Positions 19,084 through 37,761 of a stretch of DNA of 64,000 nucleotides are shown here, in pieces (position 1 is the first letter of the stretch; each line of letters begins with the position of its first letter). The translations under genes were made by a program, and so were the position numbers. The stretch spans positions 2,418,001 to 2,482,000 of the forward strand of contig NZ_LT906447.1 of assembly GCF_900186985.1 (NCBI RefSeq), in the 5' to 3' direction. The notes under the pieces were generated by a model. That model saw only the letters and a program-made list of their open reading frames with translations. It ran no database searches and was not told the origin of the DNA. The stretch is from Staphylococcus piscifermentans. Its GTDB lineage: Bacteria; Bacillota; Bacilli; Staphylococcales; Staphylococcaceae.

Positions 19084-19099
19084 AAAGAGTCCTCGCTTT
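19066..19099 (+). terminator. Terminator overlapping the acetyltransferase stop
   Basis: Arms 19066-19079 and 19086-19099 (AAAGCGAGcACTCT with AGAGTcCTCGCTTT, one mismatch) with a short A-rich loop. The left arm is within the coding sequence. Symmetric enough to act from either strand. Confidence 0.65.
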
Positions 19100-19144
19100 A
19101 ATGATGAGAATGGGCGTAATAATATCTCAACCCATCTCCCTGAA

Positions 19145-19375
19145 CTGGCAGTAGCTATCTGAATAGAAAATACGCTTGTCCCAAATTGACAGTAGCTATC
19201 TGAATAGAAAATGCACTTGTTCCAAGCTTTTTTCTATTCTAGTTAGCTTTGTCGGGGCAGAACGACGAAATAATTTTAACCAATGTTATTTCTGTTCTGC
19301 TCCCTATTCTAGTTAGCCTTGCCGGGGCGGGAAGACGAAATAATTTTAATCACAAATTATTTCTGTCCCGCTCCC
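19145..19375. repeat. Nested, duplicated palindromic intergenic repeat
   Basis: Four related half-units lie in order: a GTAGCTATCTGAATAGAAAA unit at about 19151-19170 and again at 19191-19211, then two copies of a CTATTCTAGTTAGC unit (19235-19248 and 19304-19317), each leading into a hairpin with GAAATAA...TTATTTC arms capped by GCAGAAC/GTTCTGC or GCGGGA/TCCCGC. Half 1 pairs with half 4 and half 2 with half 3, giving a palindrome within a palindrome. The last hairpin runs into pdxT and encodes its last codons. A degenerate relative is at 35936-36048. GGGACAGAAAT-type hairpins resemble dispersed intergenic repeats I recall from S. aureus. Confidence 0.75.
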
Positions 19376-19942
19376 ATGTTTATATTCTGCAACAATATGA
19401 TCAATGAAATATTGTGTCACACGGTAGTCATCTGTTAATTCAGGATGGAATGAAACACCTAAATAGTTACCTTCTCTCACGGCTACAATTTTATCATCTA
19501 CCGTACTTAAAATTTCCACGTTGTCACTATTTACTTTTTCAATATGTGGTGCTCTGATAAAGACAGCCTCTATATCATTCGCAATACCTTTAATATCTAA
19601 TTCTGCTTCAAAGCTGTCAACTTGGCGGCCGAAAGAATTACGTTCCACCGTAATATCCAGCTTTTGTAAATAGCCTTCTTCGCCTACGATGTCTTGCGCT
19701 AATACAATCAAACCTGCACAAGTACCAAACATTGGTAAATCTGAATTAACCAACGCTTCTTTAAAACCGTATAAGTTCATCAAACGACGTAATGTCGTTG
19801 ATTCACCACCAGGCAGAATCAAGCCGTCAATTTCCTCTAATTGTTCAACACGTTTTACACTGACACCTTCATGTCCGCTCAATTCAATATGACGCAAATG
19901 TTCTCTAACTGCGCCCTGCAAAGCGAGTACGCCGATTTTCAT
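19346..19942 (-). CDS. pdxT: Pyridoxal 5'-phosphate synthase glutaminase subunit PdxT
   Basis: 198 residues from ATG 19942. Class I glutaminase that supplies ammonia to PdxS for one-step vitamin B6 synthesis. [14 protein letters not shown], the nucleophile motif [12 protein letters not shown] and the FHPELTDD histidine-glutamate pair are present. The start [15 protein letters not shown] lies one base after the pdxS stop. The usual protein ends shortly after the DYFIxHIV motif; here about 14 extra residues follow, of which [10 protein letters not shown] is encoded by the palindromic repeat, so the repeat has displaced the native stop. Confidence 0.94.
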   Translation of the reverse strand: MKIGVLALQGAVREHLRHIELSGHEGVSVKRVEQLEEIDGLILPGGESTTLRRLMNLYGFKEALVNSDLPMFGTCAGLIVLAQDIVGEEGYLQKLDITVERNSFGRQVDSFEAELDIKGIANDIEAVFIRAPHIEKVNSDNVEILSTVDDKIVAVREGNYLGVSFHPELTDDYRVTQYFIDHIVAEYKHGSGTEIICD

Positions 19943-19943
19943 C

Positions 19944-20831
19944 TTACCAGCCACGCTCTTGCATACGTTCTTCTAGTGACAATTGATTAACATCTAATCC
20001 TCTCATCGCTTCGCCTAATTCTTGAGCAAGCTTACCGATTAATTCGTAATCAGTGTAATGTGTTGTTGCTTGAACAATCGCTTTCGCAAATTTTTCAGGA
20101 TCATCAGATTTAAAGATACCTGAACCTACGAACACACCGTCTGCGCCTAGTTGCATCATTAAAGCAGCATCTTGAGGTGTTGCAACACCGCCAGCTGCAA
20201 AGTTAACAACAGGTAAACGGCCGTTATCTTTAATAGATTTCAATACTTCGTATGGTGCACCGATTTCTTTTGCAAATGTCATAATTTCATCATCTGGCAT
20301 TACAGTTAATTTCGCCACTTCAGAGTTCACTTGACGCATATGACGCACTGCCTCTACGATATTACCTGTTCCAGGTTCCCCTTTTGTACGTAACATCGCA
20401 GCACCTTCACCAATACGGCGTGCAGCTTCGCCTAAATTACGGCATCCGCATACGAATGGTACAGTATAATCGCTTTTCAATAAATGATACTCTTCATCTG
20501 CTGGTGTTAATACTTCAGATTCATCAATGTAGTCAACGCCCATCGCTTCAAGCACACGCGCTTCAGTAATGTGACCGATACGGCATTTTGCCATAACCGG
20601 AATGGAAACTGCATCCATTACTTCTTGAACAATCTTAGGATTACAAGCACGTGCTACCCCACCAGCTGCTCTGATGTCAGAAGGCACACGTTCTAAAGCC
20701 ATAACTGCTACAGCTCCCGCTTCTTCTGCAATTTTAGCTTGCTCTGCATTGACAACGTCCATAATAACGCCGCCTTTTTGCATTTCAGCCATTCCACGTT
20801 TAACTCGATCTGAACCTACTTGTTTAGACAT
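19944..20831 (-). CDS. pdxS: Pyridoxal 5'-phosphate synthase lyase subunit PdxS
   Basis: 295 residues, full-length (beta/alpha)8 barrel. It condenses ribose 5-phosphate, glyceraldehyde 3-phosphate and ammonia from PdxT into [19 protein letters not shown] at the N-terminus, [13 protein letters not shown] with the Schiff-base lysine and the phosphate loop [13 protein letters not shown] are diagnostic. Divergent from pdxR, sharing a 97-bp intergenic region with a perfect inverted repeat. Confidence 0.97.
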   Translation of the reverse strand: MSKQVGSDRVKRGMAEMQKGGVIMDVVNAEQAKIAEEAGAVAVMALERVPSDIRAAGGVARACNPKIVQEVMDAVSIPVMAKCRIGHITEARVLEAMGVDYIDESEVLTPADEEYHLLKSDYTVPFVCGCRNLGEAARRIGEGAAMLRTKGEPGTGNIVEAVRHMRQVNSEVAKLTVMPDDEIMTFAKEIGAPYEVLKSIKDNGRLPVVNFAAGGVATPQDAALMMQLGADGVFVGSGIFKSDDPEKFAKAIVQATTHYTDYELIGKLAQELGEAMRGLDVNQLSLEERMQERGW

Positions 20832-20851
20832 ACTAAATACCCCTTTTCTAA

Positions 20852-20899
20852 TTGATTAAATTCAGTTTAAAGGATAAACTGATAGTGTTAAAGAGTCAA
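20852..20899. promoter_or_regulatory. Divergent pdxS/pdxR promoters with a palindromic operator
   Basis: A perfect inverted repeat TCAGTTTA (20862-20869) / TAAACTGA (20875-20882) lies between the two genes. It overlaps a candidate pdxR promoter on the plus strand (TTGATT 20852-20857, 17 bp, TAAACT 20875-20880) and a candidate pdxS promoter on the minus strand (TTGACT 20894-20899, 17 bp, TATCCT 20871-20876). PdxR-type regulators bind such intergenic repeats; the exact site is inferred. Confidence 0.55.
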
Positions 20900-20928
20900 T
20901 TTCAATAAAAATTAGGAGGCCAGTTTCT

Positions 20929-22299
20929 ATGTCTCAACCGCTTTACATGCAACTTTACCAAACCTTGAAAGAACAAATTATCGAAGGCCAATATCAATCC
21001 GGCGACCGCTTCCCATCCAAACGCCGTCTCGCCGAACACCATTCACTCAGCAACACCACCATCGAGCATGCCTACCAATATTTACTAGATGAAGGCTATA
21101 TCTACTCCAAACCCCGCTCAGGCTACTACGTTTCCGATATCGAGTCCCTTCCAATAGTGACCAAAGAAACTGCAACTTCCTTCCAGGAAAAAGAAACCCT
21201 TGAAGAGCGGCAGACCCGCTACCAATTTGATCTCGCCCGTATTGATACCGAACACTTTCCGTGGCAGCAATTTCGCAAATATGCCAGAGATGTCTTCGAT
21301 CAATCAATGGCTGACATCTTGCAGCCAGGTATGCAACAAGGCGAATACAAATTACGCCAAGCGATAGCGCATTACCTTTTCAATAGCAGAGGCGTCAATT
21401 GCCATCCAGATCAAATCATTATTGGTTCATCAACAGAACAATTAATCAATCAAGTCACTGATATTTTAACGGACCGTTCTTATATCATTGAATATCCAAG
21501 CTATCCGCCAATCAAGCAAGTCTTAGACAAGAAAGGATTGAATTATAAAAGAGTACCTGTTAAAAAAAGCGGTATTGATATGAAAGCAATCCGAAATTCT
21601 AAGCGTGAAGTAGTTTATGTTACGCCTTCTCATCAATTCCCAACAGGCTATGTTATGAATTTGAAGGTACGTACACAATTAATCAACTGGGCCCAGCAGC
21701 ATCCAGAACGCTACATTATTGAAGATGATTATGATTCTGAGTTTCGTTATTTCAGCAAGCCTATTCCTGCCTTGCAAAGTTTGGATACCACAGGAAAGGT
21801 TATTTATATAAGTACCTTTTCAAAATCACTTTTCCCAAGTTGCCGCATCGCATTTATGGTATTGCCAGAAGATTTAATGGAACGCTATCATCATTTACCC
21901 AATAAAGAAGGTACGACTGTCCCGGCACCAATGCAATATATGGTGGCAGAATTTATGGAAAAAGGTTCTTTCGAAAGACATTTGAATAAAATGCGTAAAG
22001 TCTATCGCTATAAGCTGACATATATTTTAGATGCTTTAGCCCCTTACAAAGACCAACTGCATATTGAAGGTGCAACTACTGGCATGCACTTTACGCTCAC
22101 CGTACAAAATGGATTATCTTTAAAGGATATTTTAAACAGAGCCAAAAAAAATCATGTAAGATTAACCCCTTTGAATCGTTATATGAAAAAAAATAGCCGA
22201 AATAAACATGTCCCTAAATTTATTATTGGCTTTGGGGGCATTAAAGATGAAGATTTAAAAGCCCATACAGAAGCATTGCTTAAAACACTTACGATTTAG
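20929..22299 (+). CDS. pdxR: MocR-type regulator of vitamin B6 synthesis (PdxR)
   Basis: 456 residues. N-terminal GntR winged helix (about 1-75: PLYMQLYQTLKEQIIEGQYQ, FPSKRRLAEHHSLSNTTIEH) fused to a fold-type I aminotransferase-like domain that binds PLP; the PLP lysine is K299 in STFSKSLFPSCRIAF and the YxDDYDSEF-like motif IEDDYDSEFRY is present. The divergent position next to pdxS strongly indicates PdxR, which activates pdxST when PLP is low. GGAGG precedes the ATG by about eight bases. It is followed after 14 bases by an acetyltransferase gene. Confidence 0.9.
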   Translation: MSQPLYMQLYQTLKEQIIEGQYQSGDRFPSKRRLAEHHSLSNTTIEHAYQYLLDEGYIYSKPRSGYYVSDIESLPIVTKETATSFQEKETLEERQTRYQFDLARIDTEHFPWQQFRKYARDVFDQSMADILQPGMQQGEYKLRQAIAHYLFNSRGVNCHPDQIIIGSSTEQLINQVTDILTDRSYIIEYPSYPPIKQVLDKKGLNYKRVPVKKSGIDMKAIRNSKREVVYVTPSHQFPTGYVMNLKVRTQLINWAQQHPERYIIEDDYDSEFRYFSKPIPALQSLDTTGKVIYISTFSKSLFPSCRIAFMVLPEDLMERYHHLPNKEGTTVPAPMQYMVAEFMEKGSFERHLNKMRKVYRYKLTYILDALAPYKDQLHIEGATTGMHFTLTVQNGLSLKDILNRAKKNHVRLTPLNRYMKKNSRNKHVPKFIIGFGGIKDEDLKAHTEALLKTLTI

Positions 22300-22313
22300 G
22301 AGGAAATTCGCTA

Positions 22314-22784
22314 ATGATTACACTCATACCTTACCAATCCAGCTATGATTCACAACTTAATCACTACTCAATTGCAGATGAAGAAAGCGACTTTGCACTG
22401 ACACCCTTAAAGGCAATAAAGGACCTAGCAGACAAGGAAGATGCTATACTCATTTTTTCAAATCACACACTTGCCGGATTTTTTAGGTTAAATTTTAATG
22501 ATGAACGTTATGGGCTTACACAGAATTCCAATTCCGTACTCTTAAAGTCATTTTCCGTAACTGAAACTATGCAAGGTCAGAAAATAGCACAACAGGCTTT
22601 GGCTGAATTACCTCACTATATTCAGGCTCACTATTCAGATACAATCAATGAAATTGTACTCTCTGTGAATTTCAGAAATCCTAAAGCAAAATATATATAC
22701 GAAAAATGCGGCTTTGTAGATACCGGAAAAGTTATCGGAGGTAGGGCTGGAAATCAATATGTCATGTCACTTACCATGACATGA
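22314..22784 (+). CDS. GNAT family N-acetyltransferase
   Basis: 156 residues. The acetyl-CoA loop is seen as TMQGQKIAQQALAELP (about 85-100), and NFRNPKAKYIYEKCGFVDTGKV is the classic C-terminal GNAT motif. Substrate unknown. GGAGGAAATTCGCTA precedes the ATG. Cotranscription with pdxR is likely from the 14-base gap, but no link to vitamin B6 can be claimed. An 8-bp inverted repeat (22762-22769 with 22777-22784) covers the stop codon and lacks a T-run. Confidence 0.8.
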   Translation: MITLIPYQSSYDSQLNHYSIADEESDFALTPLKAIKDLADKEDAILIFSNHTLAGFFRLNFNDERYGLTQNSNSVLLKSFSVTETMQGQKIAQQALAELPHYIQAHYSDTINEIVLSVNFRNPKAKYIYEKCGFVDTGKVIGGRAGNQYVMSLTMT

Positions 22785-22842
22785 TTCATTGTAGAAAATA
22801 AAAGTTAGGAAGTTCTATTGATATTAGTTTAAAAATAAACCA

Positions 22843-22871
22843 TTGACGCAAGTTTTAATTTTTAATATAAT
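22843..22871 (+). promoter_or_regulatory. Promoter of the MFS exporter gene
   Basis: TTGACG (22843-22848), 17-bp spacer, perfect TATAAT (22866-22871), about 35 bases before the ATG. The gene therefore has its own strong promoter. Confidence 0.75.
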
Positions 22872-22905
22872 TTTTCTCATGTTTGCAAAATTTGGAGGTG
22901 TTAAT

Positions 22906-24072
22906 ATGAAGAAATACCCTATCGCAATATGGATGCTAGCTATCGGTGCATTTGCGATCGGCATGACAGAATTTGTAATCATGGGATTACTTCCTAATAT
23001 TGCTCGAGATTTTCATGTCTCTGTCAGCCAAGCAGGACAATTAATCACGGGTTATGCTTTAGGTGTAGCAATAGGCGGACCTATTTTGGTCATGCTTACT
23101 ATTAAATTGAACAGAAAGTATCTATTAATCTTGCTCATGATTATCTTTATGATAGGTAATATTGCCGCATCATTAAGTCCAACTTACGGCTTTATGATGA
23201 CCAGCAGAATCATCACCTCTCTAGCACATGGTTCATTCTTTGGAATTGGCTCAATTTTGGCTGCTAGTATGGTACAGGCTGCTTATAGAGCAAGTGCTAT
23301 GGCCTTGATGTTTATGGGACTTTCTCTCAGTAATATACTAGGCGTTCCTTTTGGTACATTGATTGGGCAAAACTTCGGTTGGGCTATGACATTCGTCATT
23401 ATTGCTATCATAGGCGGACTGGCATTAATTGGAATCATTATCTTTGTACCAAATCATAAGGAAACACAGAAATCTTCTGTAATGAACGAACTGAAAATCT
23501 TGAAAGAAAAACAATTGTGGCTGACTTTAGCCATAACACTATTTGGATTCAGCAGTGTATTTGCTTATTTCACTTATATTTCTTCTATCCTAGTAGATGT
23601 TTCTCATATTAAAGAAAATTTAATTTCTTATATGCTTATCATCTTCGGAATAGGTGTCACATTAGGTAATGTAATCGGCGGTAAATTAGCGGATTGGAAT
23701 TTAAACAAAGCACTCAAAATTATTTTTTCTACCTTTATCATTTACTTTGTATTATTGTATTTCATACAAATGAATGGAATACTCATGGTATTAGGTATTT
23801 TCTTATTTGGAGTTATCGGCTTCAGTATGAGTCCTTCACTTCAATTTAAAAGTACCTTGATTTCTCAAGATGCTCCTACATTAGCGAGTACCTTGAATCA
23901 ATCAGCATTTAACTTAGGAAATGCTTTAGGTGCATTTGTTGGCGGATTAGTAGTAACAAACTTGCCATTAGCCTCTTTAAGCTTGGTAGCACCGTTACTC
24001 ACATTAATCGGCCTTGTATTCCTTCTCATTTCCATATATGTAGAAAAGCAAAATAAAACTGCATTTCATTGA
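22906..24072 (+). CDS. MFS transporter, DHA1-type efflux (AraJ/sugar-efflux-like)
   Basis: 388 residues from ATG 22906, chosen because GGAGGTGTTAAT directly precedes it; the open frame continues 21 codons upstream through the promoter. About twelve hydrophobic segments. The N-terminus AIGAFAIGMTEFVIMGLLPNIA is the signature of the DHA1 exporters related to AraJ and chloramphenicol/sugar efflux proteins, and GNVIGGKLADWNLNKAL is the conserved mid-loop. Substrate cannot be read from sequence; drug or sugar export is possible. Confidence 0.85.
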   Translation: MKKYPIAIWMLAIGAFAIGMTEFVIMGLLPNIARDFHVSVSQAGQLITGYALGVAIGGPILVMLTIKLNRKYLLILLMIIFMIGNIAASLSPTYGFMMTSRIITSLAHGSFFGIGSILAASMVQAAYRASAMALMFMGLSLSNILGVPFGTLIGQNFGWAMTFVIIAIIGGLALIGIIIFVPNHKETQKSSVMNELKILKEKQLWLTLAITLFGFSSVFAYFTYISSILVDVSHIKENLISYMLIIFGIGVTLGNVIGGKLADWNLNKALKIIFSTFIIYFVLLYFIQMNGILMVLGIFLFGVIGFSMSPSLQFKSTLISQDAPTLASTLNQSAFNLGNALGAFVGGLVVTNLPLASLSLVAPLLTLIGLVFLLISIYVEKQNKTAFH

Positions 24073-24084
24073 TGAAAGATCTAA

Positions 24085-24140
24085 TTAACTTCCTATGAAA
24101 TTAGACACTGAAAAAGTGGAAATTTTATAGGAGTTTTTTT
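24085..24140 (+). terminator. MFS gene terminator
   Basis: Imperfect stem 24087-24102 with 24120-24135 followed by eight T, 14 bases after the stop. Confidence 0.7.
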
Positions 24141-24351
24141 ATGCCCACAAAATTATACAGTCAACTTAGGTAAATCATTAGGTTATCTTTAACTAGGTAC
24201 AGAGACGAGGAATATTACAAATTAAAAAAGCAGCCTTATGAGATTCCTCATTAGTCTGCCTTAAAAAATAATTGCACAAGATATTAAGAATAACTCTTCA
24301 CTCAGTAAATAAACACAAATTATATGACTATCAAGCGTATCTAAATTTCTA
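24141..24351. other. Intergenic tail between MFS gene and rRNA operon
   Basis: No gene was seen. The only structure is a hairpin at about 24226-24266 (GCAGcCTTATGAG with CTCATtAGtCTGC) with A-runs on the left and right that could terminate transcription from either strand. It probably backs up the MFS and rRNA terminators. Confidence 0.5.
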
Positions 24352-24379
24352 TATAAAAAAAGAGACCCTTACGGGTCTC
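24352..24379 (-). terminator. Terminator of the downstream rRNA operon
   Basis: GAGACCC (24362-24368) pairs with GGGTCTC (24373-24379); the transcript continues with a U-run (24352-24361). It starts five bases after the 5S gene. Confidence 0.85.
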
Positions 24380-24384
24380 AGTTT

Positions 24385-24499
24385 GCCTGGCAACGTCCTA
24401 CTCTTGCGGAACGTAAGTCCGACTACCATCGGCGCTAAAGAGCTTAACTTCTGTGTTCGGCATGGGAACAGGTGTGACCTCTTTGCCATTGTCACCAGA
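24385..24499 (-). rRNA. rrf: 5S rRNA (downstream operon)
   Basis: 115 nt beginning TCTGGTGACAATGGCAAAGA and ending in TTGCCAGGCA on the minus strand. Identical by eye to the copies at 29615-29729 and 35390-35504. Ends placed by self-complementarity of the termini. Confidence 0.95.
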
Positions 24500-24569
24500 C
24501 AATAGAATGATTATACATTCAAAACTAGATAGTAAGTAAAATCAGTTTACCAATCAAAACTTGAAATTG

Positions 24570-27492
<2,923 letters not shown>

Positions 27493-27649
27493 ACGTTATT
27501 AATTATGTGAGTAATCTTCTTTGCCGTAGGCAAATCGATTACTAGCGATTCATTTAAATGAATAAAGCTTTTAAAACTCTAATTCACTCGGTTTTGCTTG
27601 GTAAAATCTATTTTTACTTACTTATCTAGTTTTCAATGTACAATTTTAA

Positions 27650-27726
<77 letters not shown>

Positions 27727-27816
27727 ATTCCACGATGAATGTTTTAAATAAACATTCAAAACTGAATACAATATGTCACGTTATTCCGTCAGTTTCTGTT
27801 GAAACTGTTCCGTATA

Positions 27817-29379
<1,563 letters not shown>

Positions 29380-29512
29380 GTTTATGATTTGTTTGACTAG
29401 CTCATAAAAAACTAATTTGTTTTAAAACGTCTTAAGACGTTTGTTAATTGGAATTAACGTTGACATATTGTCATTCAGTTTTCAATGTTCATTTTTTCAC
29501 TGACAAGAATTA

Positions 29513-29541
29513 ATTATACTCTCTTTCTTAAGAGAAGTCAA
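29513..29541 (-). promoter_or_regulatory. Promoter of the downstream rRNA operon
   Basis: Minus strand: TTGACT (29536-29541), 17-bp spacer, TATAAT (29513-29518), about 130 bases before 16S. With the terminator at 29583-29603 it shows that the two tandem operons are separate transcription units. Confidence 0.85.
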
Positions 29542-29582
29542 CACTTTTTTAAAAGTTTTTTAATTCAACAGCTTTCTTTCAC

Positions 29583-29603
29583 AAAAAAATGACCTAGCGG
29601 CCA
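29583..29603 (-). terminator. Terminator of the upstream rRNA operon
   Basis: Short stem TGGCC/GGTCA (29589-29593 with 29598-29602, one G-U) followed in the transcript by seven U, 11 bases after the 5S gene. Confidence 0.65.
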
Positions 29604-29614
29604 AAAGTGAAATT

Positions 29615-29729
29615 GCCTGGCAACGTCCTACTCTTGCGGAACGTAAGTCCGACTACCATCGGCGCTAAAGAGCTTAACTTCTGTGTTCGGCATGGGAACA
29701 GGTGTGACCTCTTTGCCATTGTCACCAGA
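29615..29729 (-). rRNA. rrf: 5S rRNA (upstream operon)
   Basis: 115 nt, identical by eye to the copies at 24385-24499 and 35390-35504; follows 23S by 70 bases. Confidence 0.95.
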
Positions 29730-29799
29730 CAATAGAATGATTATACATTCAAAACTAGATAGTAAGTAAAATCAGTTTACCAATCAAAACTTGAAATTG

Positions 29800-32722
<2,923 letters not shown>

Positions 32723-32956
32723 ACGTTATTAATTATGTGAGTAATCTTCTTTGCCGTAGGCAAATCGATTACTAGCGATTCATTTAAATGAATAAAGCTT
32801 TTAAAACTCTAATTCACTCGGTTTTGCTTGGTAAAATCTATTTTTTACTTACTTATCTAGTTTTCAATGTACAATCATGAATACTCGTATGAGCATTCAA
32901 AACTGAATACAATATGTCACGTTATTCCGTCAGTTTCTGTTGAAACTGTTCCGTAT

Positions 32957-34519
<1,563 letters not shown>

Positions 34520-34642
34520 GTTTATGATTTGTTTGACTAGCTCATAAAAAACTAATTTGTTTTAAAACGTCCAAGACGTTTGTTAATTGGAATTAACGTT
34601 GACATATTGTCATTCAGTTTTCAATGTTCATTTTAATATAAA

Positions 34643-34718
34643 TGGTGGAGACTAGCGGGATCGAACCGCTGACCTCCTGCGTGCAAAGCAGGCGCTCTCC
34701 CAGCTGAGCTAAGCCCCC
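34643..34718 (-). tRNA. tRNA-Ala (TGC)
   Basis: 76 nt with encoded CCA; anticodon loop TTTGCAC. Last of eight tRNAs between the lone 5S and the 16S gene. The acceptor stem includes two G-U pairs. Confidence 0.93.
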
Positions 34719-34739
34719 AATATAACAATCAAATAAGAG

Positions 34740-34813
34740 TCGGGAAGACAGGATTCGAACCTGCGACCCCTTGGTCCCAAACCAAGTGCTCTACCAAGCT
34801 GAGCTACTTCCCG
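34740..34813 (-). tRNA. tRNA-Pro (TGG)
   Basis: 74 nt, anticodon TGG; CCA is not encoded (ACT follows the discriminator). Confidence 0.94.
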
Positions 34814-34847
34814 TCATTCAATTATGTAATGGTAATAAAATTATAAA

Positions 34848-34924
34848 TGGCGCGCCCGATAGGAGTCGAACCCATAACCTCTTGATCCGTAGTCAAACGC
34901 TCTATCCAGTTGAGCTACGGGCGC
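34848..34924 (-). tRNA. tRNA-Arg (ACG)
   Basis: 77 nt with encoded CCA; anticodon ACG, whose A is expected to be edited to inosine to read CGN codons. Confidence 0.95.
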
Positions 34925-34935
34925 TAATATTTATA

Positions 34936-35024
34936 TGGTGCCGAGGACCGGAATCGAACCGGTACGGTAATCACTTACCGCAGGATTTTAAGTCCTGTGC
35001 GTCTGCCAGTTCCGCCACCCCGGC
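34936..35024 (-). tRNA. tRNA-Leu (TAA)
   Basis: 89 nt with encoded CCA and the long variable arm of leucine tRNAs; anticodon TAA. Confidence 0.95.
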
Positions 35025-35031
35025 AAAATAA

Positions 35032-35106
35032 TGGAGCAGAAGACGGGATTCGAACCCGCGACCCCAACCTTGGCAAGGTTGTATTCTACCGCTGAACTAC
35101 TTCTGC
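35032..35106 (-). tRNA. tRNA-Gly (GCC)
   Basis: 75 nt with encoded CCA; anticodon GCC. Confidence 0.95.
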
Positions 35107-35135
35107 ATTATTTTGTAAGTATAATGGAAAACTGA

Positions 35136-35208
35136 TGAGCCATAGAGGATTCGAACCTCTGACCCTCTGATTAAAAGTCAGATGCTCTACCAACTGAGCT
35201 AATGGCTC
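35136..35208 (-). tRNA. tRNA-Lys (TTT)
   Basis: 73 nt, anticodon TTT; the 3' end reads TCA, so CCA is not encoded. Confidence 0.94.
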
Positions 35209-35220
35209 AAAAGATTAAGA

Positions 35221-35296
<76 letters not shown>

Positions 35297-35303
35297 TACT
35301 AAA

Positions 35304-35379
35304 TGGTGGAGAATGACGGGTTCGAACCGCCGACCCTCTGCTTGTAAGGCAGATGCTCTCCCAGCTGAGCTAATTCTCC
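35304..35379 (-). tRNA. tRNA-Val (TAC)
   Basis: 76 nt with encoded CCA; anticodon TAC. First tRNA after the lone 5S gene, 10 bases away. Confidence 0.95.
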
Positions 35380-35389
35380 GAATTATATT

Positions 35390-35504
35390 GCCTGGCAACG
35401 TCCTACTCTTGCGGAACGTAAGTCCGACTACCATCGGCGCTAAAGAGCTTAACTTCTGTGTTCGGCATGGGAACAGGTGTGACCTCTTTGCCATTGTCAC
35501 CAGA
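35390..35504 (-). rRNA. rrf: 5S rRNA, unpartnered copy at the head of the tRNA cluster
   Basis: 115 nt, same sequence as the two other 5S copies, but with no 16S or 23S upstream. It opens the transcription unit 5S-Val-Thr-Lys-Gly-Leu-Arg-Pro-Ala-16S-23S-5S. Sequence upstream of it (from 35505) diverges from the 23S-5S spacer of the other operons. Confidence 0.95.
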
Positions 35505-35645
35505 CAATGTATTGTTAATGTAGTTTTTCGTGTTTTCCACTTAAACTATATTAACTGGTTTTCTTAACATTTGCAATAGTCAATTTTACACTCAGTTAAA
35601 ATCTTATTTACAAATGTGTAACGCGTTCTTTTTGACGACTCTTAT

Positions 35646-35674
35646 ATATTACTACATCTCAAAGTCTTTGTCAA
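35646..35674 (-). promoter_or_regulatory. rRNA/tRNA operon promoter P2
   Basis: Minus strand: TTGACA (35669-35674), 17-bp spacer, TAATAT (35646-35651), about 140 bases before the lone 5S gene. Confidence 0.75.
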
Positions 35675-35760
35675 CACTTTTTTAGAATGTTTTTTTGAAT
35701 CATTCATATTCATGCAAAAACGCTCATAAATTGTTGCTTTATTTATCAGAACAATTAACA

Positions 35761-35788
35761 ATTATACACGCTTTAAAAATTAATGCAA
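35761..35788 (-). promoter_or_regulatory. rRNA/tRNA operon promoter P1
   Basis: Minus strand: TTGCAT (35783-35788), 16-bp spacer, TATAAT (35761-35766), about 115 bases upstream of P2. Tandem promoters are usual for rRNA operons. Confidence 0.65.
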
Positions 35789-35889
35789 GGGTTTTTCTTA
35801 AGTTTTTTGAAATTCTTTTAAGCTTTTGTAATATGCGTTTAATATCAGCACTTTGAGATGCTGAAACTAGTTTATTACCCTTCCTATAA

Positions 35890-35930
35890 TATTAAAAGAG
35901 ACCGGAATAACATCATGTTCCGGTCTCTTT
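35890..35930 (-). terminator. lysS terminator
   Basis: A perfect 13-bp stem (35895-35907 with 35918-35930, AAAGAGACCGGAA) with a 10-nt loop and U-rich tail on the minus strand. It lies about 140 bases after the lysS stop, beyond the palindromic repeat, and insulates the rRNA promoters. Confidence 0.85.
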
Positions 35931-35935
35931 CTCTT

Positions 35936-36048
35936 GAGTTGATAATAGCTATCTAAATAGAATGTGTATTTATTTTAGGCTTCTTTCTATTCTGGTTAGC
36001 TTTTAGAGGGAGGTAGAACAATATATTATTATTCTGCCGAACTCCCCG
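35936..36048. repeat. Degenerate copy of the nested palindromic repeat
   Basis: Same layout as one half of the 19145-19375 element: AGCTATCTAAATAGAA (35948-35963) pairs with TTCTATTCTGGTTAGCT (about 35985-36001), followed by an AGAACAAT...ATTCTGCC hairpin (about 36015-36038). As at pdxT, it directly follows the last gene of a minus-strand unit (lysS stop at 36067). Confidence 0.65.
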
Positions 36049-36066
36049 ATCACTTTACTTCTAATT

Positions 36067-37596
<1,530 letters not shown>

Positions 37597-37599
37597 TCA

Positions 37600-37761
37600 T
37601 TAGAGAGTTTCTCTTTTCAACGAGGTTGATTTCATTTGAAATCAGGTCTATGAACCTCTCCCAGAGCGTTACTTCCGATGTAGCCCACCGTAGTTTGAAA
37701 CTTTGTAGATACATTTAAATTGTGTGATAATCTTTTAGCAGTTTTCCTTTCGTTATTTTTA
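37600..37761 (-). ncRNA. Presumed omega (guide) RNA and right end of the TnpB element
   Basis: The 160 bases after the tnpB stop have the layout of an IS200/IS605 right end. Near the far side lies a hairpin nested in a second stem: GATTTC/GAAATC (37628-37633 with 37638-37643) inside GAGGTT/AACCTC (37622-37627 with 37653-37658), then a small AGAG/CTCT hairpin around 37603-37615. In characterised TnpB systems the RNA from this end forms the omega RNA whose 3' extension is the guide; here that would be the sequence below about 37600, just upstream of lysS. Boundaries are not proven. Confidence 0.45.

Noticed and set aside
24073..24384. Possible gene between the MFS exporter and the rRNA operon
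   Set aside because: Only hairpins were seen; the 77-codon open frame at 24272-24505 runs into the 5S gene and is not credible.
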